A stretch of 64,000 bases of DNA from Celoporthe dispersa (taxonomy: Eukaryota > Ascomycota > Sordariomycetes > Diaporthales > Cryphonectriaceae): NCBI GenBank assembly GCA_016584495.1, contig WAID01000003.1:558001-622000 (forward strand). The letters are read 5' to 3'. Shown here piece after piece: positions 33,443 through 45,435 of this stretch. Every line of letters starts with the position of its first letter. Within the stretch, counting starts at the first letter, position 1. A program made the position numbers and the translations under genes. Under the pieces are notes generated by a model. That model did no database searches, had not been told where the DNA came from, and worked only from the letters and a program-made list of their open reading frames with translations.

Positions 33443-34608
33443 ATGCCTCAGCTCGCTGGCAAGGAAGTAGGCCCCATTGGTTTCGGCCTGATGGGCTTAA
33501 CCTGGCGAACAACACCACCGTCTCAGGAGCAGGCCTTTGAAGCCATGCGTGCAGCTATTCAGAACGGATGTATGCAGTAATTATCCCTTCTCCCGAAAAA
33601 GGCTCGATGTTCGTTGTACGGCCAGTTAACTCCAGGACTATTAGGCACCTGCTGGAACGGGGGCGAGTTCTATGGAACACCTGACTACAACTCCCTGGTG
33701 CTGCTACAGCGGTACTTTGAAAAATATCCAGAGGACGCCGACAAGGTCGTCATCAATATCAAGGGAGGCCTGAACCCCAAGACACACCAGCTGGATGCCT
33801 CGCCGGAAAACACCCGCCGCTCAATCGACGGCTGCCTCGCCCAGATGGGTGGTCGCAAGAAGCTCGATCTTTTCGAGTATGGCCGTCGAGATGCCAATGT
33901 GCCTCTGGGTGTCTCCTTTGGGGTCATCGAGGAGGAGTATATCAAGACAGGCAAGCTTGGGGGCATCTCCCTCTCGGAGGTGCGGGCTGAGACCATCCAC
34001 GAGGCCGTCAAGCACACCAAGGTCCTCGGGGTTGAGGTCGAGCTCTCGCTGTGAGTGCTAGATTCTCCATCAGTAGAGGAATCTGTGCCATATCGCATCC
34101 TCTCACTGGCTTGTGCTAATTGTTTTTGACACGAACGCACCAAGGTTCTCCGCCGACGTCCTGCACAATGGCGTCGCGACGGCTTGTGCCCAGTACGGGA
34201 TCCCGCTGATCGCCTACTCGCCCATCGGCAGGGGGCATGCTGACAGGCCAGCTCAAGAAGTTTGAGGACCTGCCTCAGGACTCGATGCTTCTCCAGTTTG
34301 GCTTTCCCCGTTTCCAGAAGGAAAACTTTGAGAAGAACATGGAGCTGGTGGACAAGGTCGAACAGCTCGCCCGGAAGAAGAGGTGCACGCCGGCCCAGCT
34401 CGCCATCAACTGGACGAGGGCGCTGTCGAGACGGCCCGGGATGCCGACCATCATCCCTATCCCTGGGGCTACGACGGCGGCGCGCGTGGAGGAGAACAGC
34501 AAGCTTGTCGACATTACGGATGAGGAGATGGCCGAGATCGATGCTATCCTGGCCACATTCACGACGGCTGGGGAGCGCTATCCCGCAGCTCTGCAAATTA
34601 ACACGTAA
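33443..34608 (+). CDS. Aldo-keto reductase (pyridoxine 4-dehydrogenase-like), frame broken by one base
   Basis: Exons 33443–33569, 33645–34050 and 34145–34608 (about 331 aa after correction). The first intron has GTATGC and a TAG acceptor; the second has GTGAGT and AAG. The N-terminus (MPQLAGKEVGPIGFGLMGLTWR) is the AKR opening strand. WNGGEFYGTPDYNSL carries the catalytic-region Tyr, VVINIKGG the Lys, and the barrel continues through GVEVELSLFSADVLHNG. At the G run 34231–34235 the raw frame reads PIGRGHAD, whereas with one G removed it reads PIGRGMLTGQ, the conserved motif, and continues to ERYPAALQINT. The C-terminal IPIPGATTAARVEEN is the usual NADP-binding loop. The enzyme family reduces aldehydes and ketones; the closest type interconverts pyridoxal and pyridoxine with NADP(H). 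Exact substrate unknown. Confidence 0.85.
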
Positions 34609-35447
34609 AGACAGAGATAGAGAACTAATATACTATTAGTGATATGAACATATCAGTAGAGTCCAGATTTTGCTCTCCCTACGACAATATCCTCTAGACA
34701 TATGAAGAGGAAGTGGGTGTTTTGCGTCTTCTGAGAACGTCCGGCATGACTTTGTTTAATTCAACCCTTGTTCCCTCTTTGACAGAACGTATTTTATCTG
34801 TTCTTCTGGTCCACCAAAAATCCAGTTATGAGGATCTCTGAGGCTTGCCATACGCATAGGTGCAACTCTCGAGGTGCCGTGGGTCTGTCACGGCTGATAC
34901 GGCACAATCTTGCCCCAGACTTACTTTCGGTGAACCACCCAAGGGACTACCACAAGTCACAATGGAAGGCTGTGCAGGTAATCACTACAACCAGCCATTC
35001 ATGTCATGATGTTATTGAGTAAAGTACTCTGGGTAAATAATGATTTTGTGTACCTTGACTCCAAGAGCTTCAGAGCTGGGCTTCAGCAAGTGGCAATGAC
35101 AACAGCTCCAGCCAGAAGTGATGAAGACCTTCTTCAGCTATCACTGGAATGTGGGAGGATTCCAATTCATTATGCTGCTGACACAGGGAGCATGGGCATG
35201 TGCTGGGGTAACTGACTCGCAGGCTACAAAAATGACCTACCCACGCTGCCACGCTGCCACGCTACAGCAGCAGCACCCCACCCCTGGCATTCCTCGTCCC
35301 AAAATCTACCCCACCCCACCTTCCCACACACACACACACACACCAAAAGACAAAGAATCCACCTTACTCATCTCACTTCAAACCACCATAGTCTCAACAA
35401 CAGCACAACCAGCTAGTTCCCCCAGAGAAGAAACAAAACAGACCACA
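34609..35447. other. Intergenic region
   Basis: No gene recognised. A CA array (about 35322–35343) and A/C-rich leader precede the C2H2 gene. Confidence 0.5.
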
Positions 35448-35996
35448 ATGCCACCGAGACACCACACCCTCCCGCAGGCCCAGACGGCCTCGGCCCGCGA
35501 GGCCATGTCCTCCTTCTACTGCCAGCTCTGCTCCAAGGGCTACTCGCGCCACAACGAGTACGAGGCCCACCTCTCCTCCTACGACCACGCCCACAAGGCC
35601 CGCCTCAAGGAGATGCGCGCCATGACGCGTGATCCAGGTGCTGCTGCCAGGGCGCGGAGGGCGGAGGCCAAGGCGGACGGTGTCGTCAGCATCCAGTTTG
35701 GGGCGGGGCAAGGCGGCAGTGGTGGTGCAGGTGCTGCTGCTGGTGGCGGTGGCAGCGGCAAGGGCGCGGGGTTCAAGAAGGGTGGGTTTAAGAAGAGTGG
35801 GTTCAAGAGTGCCTTTCCGCCTGCAGGAGATGCGGTGCCGGAGGGAGAGGCGGAGAAGGACGAAGAAGCGAACAAGATCAAGAGTGAGGCGCTGCTGGGA
35901 CGTGGTGCCGGTGGTACGTCGGCTGCTGGCGAGGTGGAGAGCGACACCGAGGACGAAGGCTACGAGGTCTACGACCCGAGATTCCCTACAGACTGA
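35448..35996 (+). CDS. Small C2H2 zinc-finger protein with glycine- and acid-rich tail
   Basis: A single exon of 182 aa. One C2H2-type finger near residues 22–60 reads YCQLCSKGYSRHNEYEAH then LSSYDHAHKARLKEMR (C-x2-C-x12-H-x5-H), followed by a basic helix. This arrangement occurs in a conserved fungal family of small proteins and resembles the finger of RNA-processing or G-patch proteins. The middle is Gly/Ala/Lys-rich (GFKKGGFKKSGFKS repeats). The end is acidic (ESDTEDEGYEVYDPRFPTD), with sites suited to casein kinase 2. The open frame extends upstream of ATG 35448 but that part is repeat-derived leader. Probably nuclear; a nucleic-acid-binding role is inferred from the finger only. Confidence 0.8.
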   Translation: MPPRHHTLPQAQTASAREAMSSFYCQLCSKGYSRHNEYEAHLSSYDHAHKARLKEMRAMTRDPGAAARARRAEAKADGVVSIQFGAGQGGSGGAGAAAGGGGSGKGAGFKKGGFKKSGFKSAFPPAGDAVPEGEAEKDEEANKIKSEALLGRGAGGTSAAGEVESDTEDEGYEVYDPRFPTD

Positions 35997-36194
35997 GGAG
36001 GAGACAAGACCCCTTTCAATGGATAAGGGCAGGAGGAGGATAGGGACAACAGGCGCCGTCTCCTGTCACACACGCCCAGTCACGCACGACCGCCTCAGCA
36101 GGGACCGTTCCCCCACCCACACTCACCCACCCACACACACACACACATGATGAATGACGATGACGATAATGATGATTGCCTTTACTAGCTATTG

Positions 36195-36309
36195 TCATAC
36201 GCCGCTATTCCACGTGTTAGGGTGAAACTGCGACAGGTCCTCCTCCAACAGCCCCATCATGTACCGGTTGCCCGAGAACCAGTCGCCCAGCTGCGTTGTT
36301 TGTTGTTGT

Positions 36310-36344
<35 letters not shown>

Positions 36345-39007
36345 CTGCACTGCCATCGCGTTCGCGCTCCCGCCACCTTGGGTGAACCTGGGTCCCTCGC
36401 CACCATGCCCGCTTGTCGCGCTCGTGGGTGACGCCGTCATGACCCCGGGATTGGCCCCGGGGCCACTGCTACCGGCAGCGGCAGCAGCCATACCCCCAGT
36501 TGGGTCGTCAACAGGCATGAAGCCCAGGGCGCTGAGATAGACGTCAAACTCGTTCCCGATGGGGGCCATGTCCGTGTCCTGGTGCTGGCCCTCCCTGCCC
36601 TTTGCCTCGACGTACAGCATGGCGACGTTGTAGAGGACCGAGAACAGGCGGTGCAGCTTCTCGATACCCTCGGACACGGCGCAGGTGGGCTGGAGCGAAT
36701 CGATAAACTCGCGCAGGCGGTGGAGGTCGGCAACGTCGGAGGTCTCGATGATGTGGCAGAAGATGACAATGAAGGGGACGAAGGGGGCGTAGAGGATGGT
36801 CCTGTGGGCACAAAAAAAAATTAGTCAAGATGAGTATGCCCGAGGTCTGCATCCGGACACAGACAAGGGAGAGGACGTCCAGGCCCTGCAGGGGAACATA
36901 CCAGTGAATGTACGAGGCAGCGACCCACAGGTTGGACCCCATGAGCTTCATGCACTCCTCGTGCGTCTGCATGGCGAGGCGGGCCGTGTCGATGCACTCT
37001 CCCGCAAAAGTGGACCCCCCAGCAAAGTGTGAGGGGATGGCCCTATAGACGAGGGTCAGGCTGGACAAGAAGGAGACCTGGTCGCTCTTCATGACCATCT
37101 CGGCCACCACGACCTTCCTGGCGTCGGTGCCGTCCCTGGCATGACGGCTGATGTCGCCGGTGCGCAGCAGGGAGGCCTGCTCCTCGATCATCTTGAGGCG
37201 GGCTGCGAGGGTACGGGCGGCGTCGGCACGGCGGGCCGGAGGGTGGGCGAGAGAGGCCGGGCTGTACAGCCGCTCGTAGATCTGGCCCTGGACGTCAGCG
37301 TGGGCGATCCACAGGCGGAGGACCTCTTTCCACATCTCGGTGGCGTTGACGCGGCCGATGACACGGGGTAGGGTGACATCGAAGTCCTGGATGATGGGGG
37401 CGCGGCCCAGGCGCAGGGCGAGGCCGCGGTCGAGCATGTAGCTGAACCAGAAGAGGATGGCCTTCTTGTCGTCGAGGACGGTGGTCACGCTGCTGGGCTC
37501 GCTGCCGTCGGCGCCCACGGTGCCTCCCGTGACGCGGTGGTAGCCCAGGTCCTGGCACAGCTGGGCGGCGGTGGTGTTGAGCTGCCAGGCGAGGCTGGGG
37601 CGCGAGACCTCGATGGCGTAGCTGGCGCCCAGGAGGAGGGCCTCGATGGTCTCCATGGTGGCGCCCAGGAAGAATCGCAGGTGGGCGAGGCCCGTCTCGA
37701 GGTTGGCCCGGCACAGCTCGTAGTAGCCAGTATACTCGCGCACGGCGGCGTCGGTGGCCGCGGTCACGCTCTTCTCCTGGAAGAGATAGTACAGGCCGGC
37801 GTTGACGATGATGAAGGTGGCGTGGCTGAAGTCCTCGAGGGCGAAGTAGACACGGCGGCAGGCCTCGGCAAAGTTCTCCACGGCCATGAAACAGCACACG
37901 CTGATGAGGGTGAAGGTGCCGGGCGGCGTCTCCTTGACCTCGCGCAGGATGGGAATCACAGCGGTGACAGGAGGCATGGGCAGCTCGCGGAAACCCCCGC
38001 GGGGGAGGACACGCTGGTGGGCGAAGCGGACGTCCCGCGCGCTGCCAGCACCGCCCGAGCCCGAGCCCCGCCTGGTGGAGGTCGAGGAGGCGGAGGAGCC
38101 GGCCGCAGCGGCCGTGTTGGCGGCACCCGCATTCGAGGTGCGGGCGCGCTGCTTCTGGGACAGGCCGACGATCTGCCGCAGGGGAGGACAGGGCGGCAGC
38201 CATACTCGGGTTGACATCGCGCAGGGAGGTGCGCTCGACAGCGCTCTCGAGGAACTCGCTGGCGAACTGGGAGTGGGCGGTGAGGGAGGAGTGTCCCTCG
38301 AAGGCGGACGAGTCCAGGTCGGTGGTGCCATCTGGCGTGCTGGAGCCAGAGCCGGAGCCGTCGCCGTCGAGATCAAGGTCAAGGTCCCCGTCCTCGCCTC
38401 GCCTCTTCCTCCGCCGTCCTTCTCCCCCTCCTCCTGGTCCGGTGCCCGAGGGCGAGGGGCGATCTGCATCTGGGGAGACGGCAGGCGGGTGCTCGTGCAG
38501 AGGTAGGGTGGTCTGCAGGCGCAGGCTGTTGCGGCTGGTGAGGGTCAGCTCGCGGAGGAGTTTCTCTATGGAGCCGAGGCGCTCCTCAATCTGGTCGATC
38601 TTGCGCTCACTGCGATGGTCGGTCAGCTCAGGAGCCTCAAGGGCCCGCCCGTGGGGTCAAGAAGGACCCTCATGCAGGGCAACATACTATTGCGTGGATA
38701 TCAAGACCCTCTGTCGTGCCTCCCTGGGTTTCTGACCTGCGCCGGTGGAGCTGCACTGGCGGTTGGCAATCCGGCAGTTGGAACACGGTGATTCTTTGTC
38801 GCATCTGATCTACAAGACCAGCAGGAGCAGGCCCTCCATGTTAGCATCTGTCTACCTGTCCTCCTCGCCCCTCTCGGCCGTGGCGCCAAGATCAACCTCC
38901 CACTCCATAATATAAAAATACATCCATCCCCACCAGGCGTCCGCGGACAGAGAGAGGGGACCGGCACTGAGGGTCAAACTTACTTTCCGTATGCGGCACT
39001 GATCACA
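36195..39007 (-). CDS. Zn(II)2Cys6 transcription factor (5' end unresolved), one-base frame error
   Basis: Exons 3'-to-5': 36195–36801, 36902–38609, 38688–38809 and a 24-nt exon 38984–39007; the initiating exon further upstream was not found with certainty. The zinc cluster is split: CDQCRIRK in the microexon, IRCDKESPCSNCRIANRQC in the next, giving C-x2-C-x6-C-x5-C-x2-C-x6-C. The following linker (QKPREARQRVLISTQYERKIDQIEERLGSIEKLL) is a typical coiled coil. The fungal-specific domain occupies the long exon (CRRVYFALEDFSHATF, LCQDLGYHRV, DDKKAILFWFSYMLDR). The G run at 38181–38184 holds one base too many: corrected, it reads MAAALSSLRQIVGLSQKQ. The C-terminus has a polyglutamine tract of about 17 residues (36297–36350). 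After correction about 820 codons are in frame. Targets unknown. Confidence 0.85.
36297..36350. repeat. Glutamine-coding trinucleotide repeat
   Basis: Mixed TTG and CTG units on the + strand encode about 17 consecutive Gln in the C-terminal activation-like region of the Zn2Cys6 factor. Mixing of two codons suggests an older, more stable repeat than the pure CTG tract at 13909. Confidence 0.9.
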
Positions 39008-41309
39008 CTATGCAGAAGAGGGTATTAGTGCCAACAGACAAAGACGGGGGCACAAGAAAAATGATATGACATGACAAGGACAGAAATAGGATGTTTGCTA
39101 AGTCAGTAGTGTGGTGGTTTGTGGACAAGCACGACAAGAGACGGGGCGAGGTTTGGGGCTTGGGGCGTGGGGCACGTCTTAATTTTTTTGGCCTTTTGTG
39201 GGTGTGGGTGTGTGTGTGGGTGTAGGCGCGCGTGCATGTCTTTTGTGTCTGGTATGGGCTAAGGAAGTATCAAGTTTGATGAGGAGAGCAGTGTGGGATG
39301 ACGGATCATGGGTTGTCTGTGGGCTGCAGTGAACGGGGCTGGGCTGGACTGACTGCTCGGATGATGCTGGCACTGTTGCTGCCGGTCAGATCGCCACCAT
39401 CCCCAGGCCCTACACCTTTCCCTGGCCCTCCTCCCCCCTGATGATGATGACCCTGCCAGCCCTCCTCCTCCTGATCCTAATCCTCCTCGTAGGTCAATAC
39501 GTCCTGGTGCTGCAGCTGTCTTGCCTGAGGATGTGTTGCCGGTACCCATGGTGGTGCGCAGTGGTGCTTGGTGCCGCCCGGGTCGAGAGGTTTGGGGCAT
39601 GGATTGACGGAGGGACCAGACTGGGACCTGGATCCAGCGGGTTTGCGTGGTTTGGACCTGTTGGGGGATGTCCACCTCGAGGCAGGGCCAATGATCATGG
39701 GCAGAGGGCGGAGGTGACACGCTGCAGGTTGGCAACCCCTCCTTCTTCAGCACCCTCACTATTTCCTTCAGGAGCCCTCTTCCAGAACGCCCGCTCCTCC
39801 CAGCACTGGTCAGTGTAGCAGATGCAGATGGATGGATAAGGCAGGTGTGAGGGGGAGGCTGGGTGCGGGGTCCGCGGGTGCCGAGGCACGAGGATGGGAA
39901 GACATGTGAGTGTGCTCGGGATGATCAATCCCTGCCCCACACGTTGTTGAAGACTGGCCTACCTACTGAGTAAGTACTTGTACATACTGAACTACTCTAC
40001 TCATCTTTCTTTTTGTATGTACTACCATGTAGTAGTATATTTGAAGCCATCACCATCCACACTGGCTGTCTTGTGTGTTCTCAACAATTGGCAGCAACGC
40101 GCGTGCTGACTGTGGAAGTGCCACACAGATTGCTTATGTAAGCCAAGGGCAGCTCCCTCTGCACCTCACGGCCTTCAGAGAGCTGATTAGCTTTTTCTTC
40201 TTCTCTCCTCTGAACCGACTGACCAGGCATTCATCTTGGCCATTACGAGAGCCCCTCGTGGTGTGTATTTCCTGCCTCAAGTACCTGATAGAATGGGCAG
40301 GGTTTTAGACCTTCTCACACCTAACATCATCACCCACTTGGACATGTCGGACATACAGGCCTAAGTCCTAATAATCTGCCTCCTAGCAGGGCCCTTTGTT
40401 CGTACCTCTGGCATCAATATGTCAACTCAGTCGTCTCCCAGGACAATACCTTGCTTGGTATGATCTTTTGTCACATCAAAAACCCCCCTTGTGTAGGAAG
40501 GCACACTTACATAGCGAGGTACTTACCTGTCCACAGGAACACTATGCTGGCTAGAGTAGTGTCCTAACAGGCTCCACTGCCAAGTGCCAATATCTCCTCG
40601 CCAAGATCACTGCTGGTGAGTCAATTACAGTATCAATTACAATATTGTTACATTCCCAAGATGAGTAACCTGTGACAGGTAATCTCTGTGGTGCCTGCAT
40701 TACCTTCACAGGCCCTTTCACATTACAGCAACATGTTTCAGCCAGGGTTGAATGGCCTTGCAAAATGAGGCCTGGTTTGTCTGTGTGTCACAATATATCA
40801 ACTGTACACACATCCTCTCCTGGGGGGTGAGGGGGAAAGGCTTCGCTCCTCCTCGACCGCAATGATTAGGCCACATCAAGATCCAACAAGAAACTGTGCT
40901 ATCTCTGACGGAAATAAAGGATAGACCATGAAATTAAAGTTTTTGTCCGGCGTGAGATTTTTTTCCCACCTGGTATTGATTTTCGGTCCGAACCCCGGAC
41001 GAACGACGGCCGGGCCCGGCAACACGATAAGCTATGAAATGAAGATCGATACGGTGGCCCGGCTGCTCACCGGTGCCCTTACCCCAGATGGGGAGATAAG
41101 GCCCTTGCATGGTAAGCGCTGCATAACGCACAATGTCTAGGTTGCACCGTAGCGAGCACTGCCTACCTGCTGTGCAGACATACAAGTATAAAGGCGTGAC
41201 CGGCCCGCTGACTGACCGGCGAGAAGAGTGGCTGCCCGAGAGCACGGCACGAGGAGGCAGGGATTCAACTGCAGCCCGACCCTCTTGAGAGGCTCACCAT
41301 CTGTTCACG
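39008..41309. other. Upstream region of the Zn2Cys6 factor and amidase promoters
   Basis: No complete gene recognised. The first coding exon of the Zn2Cys6 factor probably lies between 39.4 and 39.7 kb on the - strand. One candidate, ATG 39549 ending at a GTGTAG donor near 39419, encodes Gly/Ser-rich sequence ending in RRARE, but its phase does not match the microexon. The rest (40–41.3 kb) is of ordinary composition. Confidence 0.4.
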
Positions 41310-43433
41310 ATGCTCGGCTGCTGCTCCAACTCGTGGACCCGCTCACGCCTGGCTGGGCTCGCCGGGACCGTCCTGGTGGTCCTCGGCGCCACCCCGCCCG
41401 CCTCCTCCTCCCAGCTTACGGGCAGCGGCTTGTCCGTCGTCCTGAATGATGTGGACTACTTTATCTCGCCTTTTGTCGCAGGCCATATCGGCGTCGAGCC
41501 TCAGTCGCTCTCAACTGTCGGGAGCATCTTTGGCTTTGCCCCGGTCACGGTCATTCAGGAGGCCATCCTCCAGTCACAGCTTGGTGAGCTGTTCAGCAAC
41601 TGGACGGCCAGCGATGACGTCTTTCAGGATGGTTTCACCGGAGCAGTGTTTATGAGCTCGGGTGGTGGTGTACAGACACACGGGTCCCGGAGAAGGTCAT
41701 CGTTGACCAACACAACAACGTATCCTCTGAACTCGACCGCAGCACCTTCTGGGCCCTATTTCCTCGACAGGAGCACGGGGGCCCTGCACCAGGTCTATCG
41801 GCTCTATGACGACTTTTCTGGCTCCTTTGCAACCGCCCTGCTCCAGACCCCGGAGGGATCCTTCCGGCCCCTCTCGGCCCAGGTCGCCTCGTCAGCGACT
41901 TTGACTATCGGCGTGCCGTCCCGTCTCTACTTCACCAAGACTGCCGACAAGCCTCTGGCCGGAGTTCGTATTGGCGTCAAGGTATGTGTTGTACCATGGA
42001 AGAGGAAGAGAAAGAGGGACGACCTGAATGATGCGGGTTCTAACCTTGGCCGCTCAACAGGATATCTACCAGCTGGCCGGGGTCAAGTCGTCCTACGGGA
42101 ACCGGGCTTGGTACAATCTGTACCCAGAGAACAACGTGACGGGACCAGCCATCCAGCGGCTCATCGACGCAGGGGCGCAGATCGTAGGCCTCCAGAAGCC
42201 CAGCCAGTTTGCCAACGGCGAGACGGCCACGGCGGACTGGGTAGACTACCACTCGCCCTTCAACCCCCGCGGCGATGGCTACCAGGACCCGTCCTCGAGC
42301 TCGTCGGGCGCGGGCGCGAGTATCGCCAGCTACGGGTGGCTCGACATGGCCGTCGGGAGCGACACGGGCGGCAGCATCCGCGGGCCGTCCGAGGTCCAGG
42401 GCTTGTTTGGCAACCGTCCGTCGCACGGCCTGGTCTCTCTGGACAATGTGATGCCGCTCAGCCCCGTGTTGGACACGGCGGGCTTCCTGACGAGGGACCC
42501 TTACCTGTGGGATGCCGCCCAGCAGGTCCTGTACGGGGACAACTACACCTCGTTCGTCGGCAGCAGCCAGCCGCCCAGCTACCCAACAACGGTGTACACT
42601 GTTGGTTTCCCCGCCGATGCCAGTGGTGGCGACGCGGACGCACTGCTTATCGACTTCGCCAACAAGCTGGCCGCCTTTGTTGGTGGGAACGCGACGGCGC
42701 TGGATCTCTCGGAGGCGTGGGCTGATGCAGACGTGGTCGGAGCCGGAGGCGTGGCCCTAGACGACCTCCTAAACCTAACCTACCCGACCCTAATTGGGAA
42801 GCAGCAGACAGAGCTGGTGAGAGACCCGTTCTACGCAGACTACGCAGGTAATTATGTCCTCCTCCTCCTCCTCCCCCTCCTGTCTTATACTCCCCCAATG
42901 CGGGGATGCTGACGACGTTAATCATGCAAGCACTTCACGACGGCCGGCTGCCTTTTGTCGACCCGGCGCCCTTGATCCGCTGGGCCTTTGCAGACAGCCA
43001 GCCCGAGGACGCGCTCGACCTGGCCATCACCAACAAGACGTTGTTCATGGACTGGTTCGGCTCCGAGATTCTCGCCCCCGTCGACGACGCGTCCCAGTGC
43101 AGCTCTGCGATCCTGCTCTACCCGGGCTCGGACGCCTCACAGACGCCCCGCAACGAGTACAGGTCGGCACCGTCCATCCCCTACGGGTTCTCGACGGGGC
43201 GGATCAGTGTCTTCAGCGAGTGCCCGGACAGCGTGTTCCCCGTGGGCCAGGCGCGCGGTTTCAGCAACGTCACGCAGCACGACGAGTTCTTCCCCGTCAC
43301 GGTGGATGTCCTCGTGGCCAAGAAATGCGACGGGCTGATCGTGAGGCTGGCGCAGGACCTGGTGGCTGCAGGTATCGTGCCTGTGCCCGAGGTCGGCCAG
43401 ACCATCTATGGGGGCGAGATCCTGCAGAGATAG
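41310..43433 (+). CDS. Secreted amidase (amidase signature family)
   Basis: Exons 41310–41981, 42061–42847 and 42931–43433 give 653 aa. Introns have GTATGT/CAG and GTAATT/AAG ends. The N-terminus (MLGCCSNSWTRS… LAGTVLVVLGATPPASSSQ) looks like a signal peptide or anchor. A fungal-specific N-terminal region of about 200 residues precedes the hydrolase domain. The Ser-Ser-Lys catalytic machinery is visible: Lys in AGVKSSYGNRAW, the central Ser region in PSSSSSGAGASIASYGWLDMAVG, and the nucleophile Ser in GSDTGGSIRGP. These enzymes cleave C–N bonds of amides. Multiple N-glycosylation sequons (NWT, NTT, NST, NYT, NAT, NLT) support passage through the secretory pathway. Substrate unknown. Confidence 0.85.
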
Positions 43434-44463
43434 TAGGGTCATGCTCTTGTGACTGCGCGTACAATTGCTGCCTAGAGGAACGAGATGTCATCGAGTTGGG
43501 TTTAGTGCTTGTAGATAGGAAACCCAATTACCATGAACTGGAGAGAGCGGTGAAATTTCCTTCCCATGACTCCCCGAATTACAGCAGTGCTCATTACACC
43601 AAATAAGTTTCGTAGAAAGCATTTTCTCGAGCTTGAAAAGCCAGAAACCAGCGAACGGTTTCTGAATACGACTGAACAGTGCCGGCTTCAGCTTCAGGGC
43701 TAAGAAGAGAAGCTATATCGACGAAGCAGGCTTCTTTAACCAAGCCAAGCGGTCATAAGCAGTCCGCCACTCGGCCCAGACAGCTCAGTTGTCCAAGCCG
43801 AAGAAAATGCTGTCGATGTCTCGTCATCGACGTGGCCCAAGAAAGTCGAGTTCACAACATCGGTCCTAGTATCCTGGCAATCTGCCTGCCTTGAGCATAT
43901 CAAGCTTGCACCTCTACGGTGGGCCCAGCCTCCGCCAGGTAGAGAGAGCGACGGCATAAAAAAGGTCAACGAACGGGATACAAGAGCAGGCGGGAATGAC
44001 CTGCCCGTGGCGCTCAAAACTAGAAAGAAAGAGAGAAAAAAACAAATCGAAAGGGGCCCGCATTCTTATGACTGCACGATCCCAGGCCCCACCCGAGATC
44101 AACAGCCCTGGCTACTCGGTAGTGGGCACTGCAGTAATGCGGGGGGGCTTTCATAGTACTTGAAATGTTTATGCCAACAAGAGCGGTACTAGATACAATC
44201 CTTGAGTACGAAAACACTGCTGGACTCAACGAATTTTGAACCTCGATAGGCCCTGCTACTGGGTAGCTCGGCTGCAAGTAATGCGCACACAGAAGTTGGT
44301 TCCCTAGCGTGTTGCGACGGCTGCTCGCTCGGCCCTTGCCCCGGAAACTGCTGGGTTCAATTCAGCTCTTGACCCTTCTTTCGTCATCAACAACCAACAC
44401 CCAAACCACCAACCCCGACCACCAGCTTCCAGGTTCTCCGCCCACACGCGTCCAGACGCTGCA
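43434..44463. other. Intergenic region
   Basis: No gene recognised. An 8-bp perfect stem with a 7-nt loop (cagaaacc at 43642–43649 with its complement at 43657–43664) lies about 200 bp past the amidase stop. Confidence 0.5.
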
Positions 44464-45435
44464 ATGTCGACACCTCGGGTCTTCATCTTCCGCCATGGCG
44501 AGACGGAGTGGTCGCTGAGCGGGAAGCACACTGGCGTCAGCGATATTCCGCTCACCGCCAACGGCGAAAAAAGAGTCAAGGCCACGGGGAGGGCACTGGT
44601 CGGCAACGACCGGCTGATCGTCCCCAAGAGGCTCACGCACATGTCTGTAGTCATTCCGGGCGTGCACCACAAGGCCTCACCTTTTTTTTTTTTTTATAGC
44701 TCACACAAGCCCCTCCTGCTAGATTCGTCTCCCCCGCAGGCGCGCCCAGCGCACTTTCGAGCTGCTCAGCCTGGGCTTCCAGGACCTGCCGTGGAAGGCC
44801 CACGGCCCGGCCCAACCGGCTCCGCTCGAGGCCTGCAGCGCCCGCATCCAGGTCACCGAGGACATCCGCGAGTGGGACTACGGCGACTATGAGGGCATCA
44901 CCAGCGCTGAGATCCGTACGCTGCGTGCTGAGCAGGGCCTAGACGAGCGCTGGGATATCTGGAAGGATGGCTGCCCCGGTGGAGAGTAAGATCCCCCAAC
45001 GCCCTTCCCCCCCTCAGCCTGATCGGTCCTCACCAGCCTTTCGTGTAAGCCTGCTGACACTTGCCACCTGACAGGTCTCCCGAGGAGGTGACGGTTCGTG
45101 TGGACCGCCTGATCGCAGAGATCCGCTCCAAGTACCAGGAGCCATACATGTCCTCCTCTTCCTCCACCTCTGCTGCTGCAGCTGCTGTACAGGACAGGCC
45201 TCACGACGGCACCGGCGACGTCCTGGTGGTCGGCCATGGCCACATCCTCCGCGCCTTCGCCATGCGCTGGGTTGGCAAGGCCCTCCGGGAGGGCCCAACC
45301 TTCTTGATGGAGGCCGGGGGCGTCGGCACCCTCAGCTACGAGCACAAGAGCATCCACGAGCCGGCCATCCTGCTCGGCGGAGCATTTCAGGTCGAGAACC
45401 CGGAGGAAACCATCGCAGAGGCGAAGAAGGATTAG
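44464..45435 (+). CDS. Histidine phosphatase, phosphoglycerate mutase/sedoheptulose-bisphosphatase (Shb17) type
   Basis: Preferred exons 44464–44642, 44723–44985 and 45075–45435 give 267 aa if one C is added to the run at 44731–44735. FIFRHGETEWSLSGKHTG holds the catalytic RHG. The splice then yields LTHIFVSPRRRAQRTFELL, the conserved substrate-binding SPRxRA region. REWDYGDYEG supplies the acid/base Glu region and VVGHGHILRAFA the second catalytic His. A competing model needs no base change: an intron from 44643 to 44739 gives LTHMRAQRTF but deletes the SPRRR motif, which would harm the active site. In yeast Shb17 hydrolyses sedoheptulose-1,7-bisphosphate, feeding riboneogenesis. A Ser/Ala insertion (about 45150–45190) replaces a loop. 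Cytosolic. Confidence 0.85.

Noticed and set aside
3226..36145. CRISPR-like arrays
   Set aside because: All short tandem arrays are simple microsatellites without unique spacers, and the organism is a eukaryote.
30429..38184. Programmed ribosomal frameshifting as an explanation for the frame changes
   Set aside because: The sites differ in direction and sequence, lack a shared slippery motif, and occur in many unrelated genes; sequencing error explains them better.
13308..45435. Secondary-metabolite gene cluster
   Set aside because: No polyketide synthase, non-ribosomal synthetase, terpene cyclase or transporter in the window; the tailoring-type enzymes are scattered.
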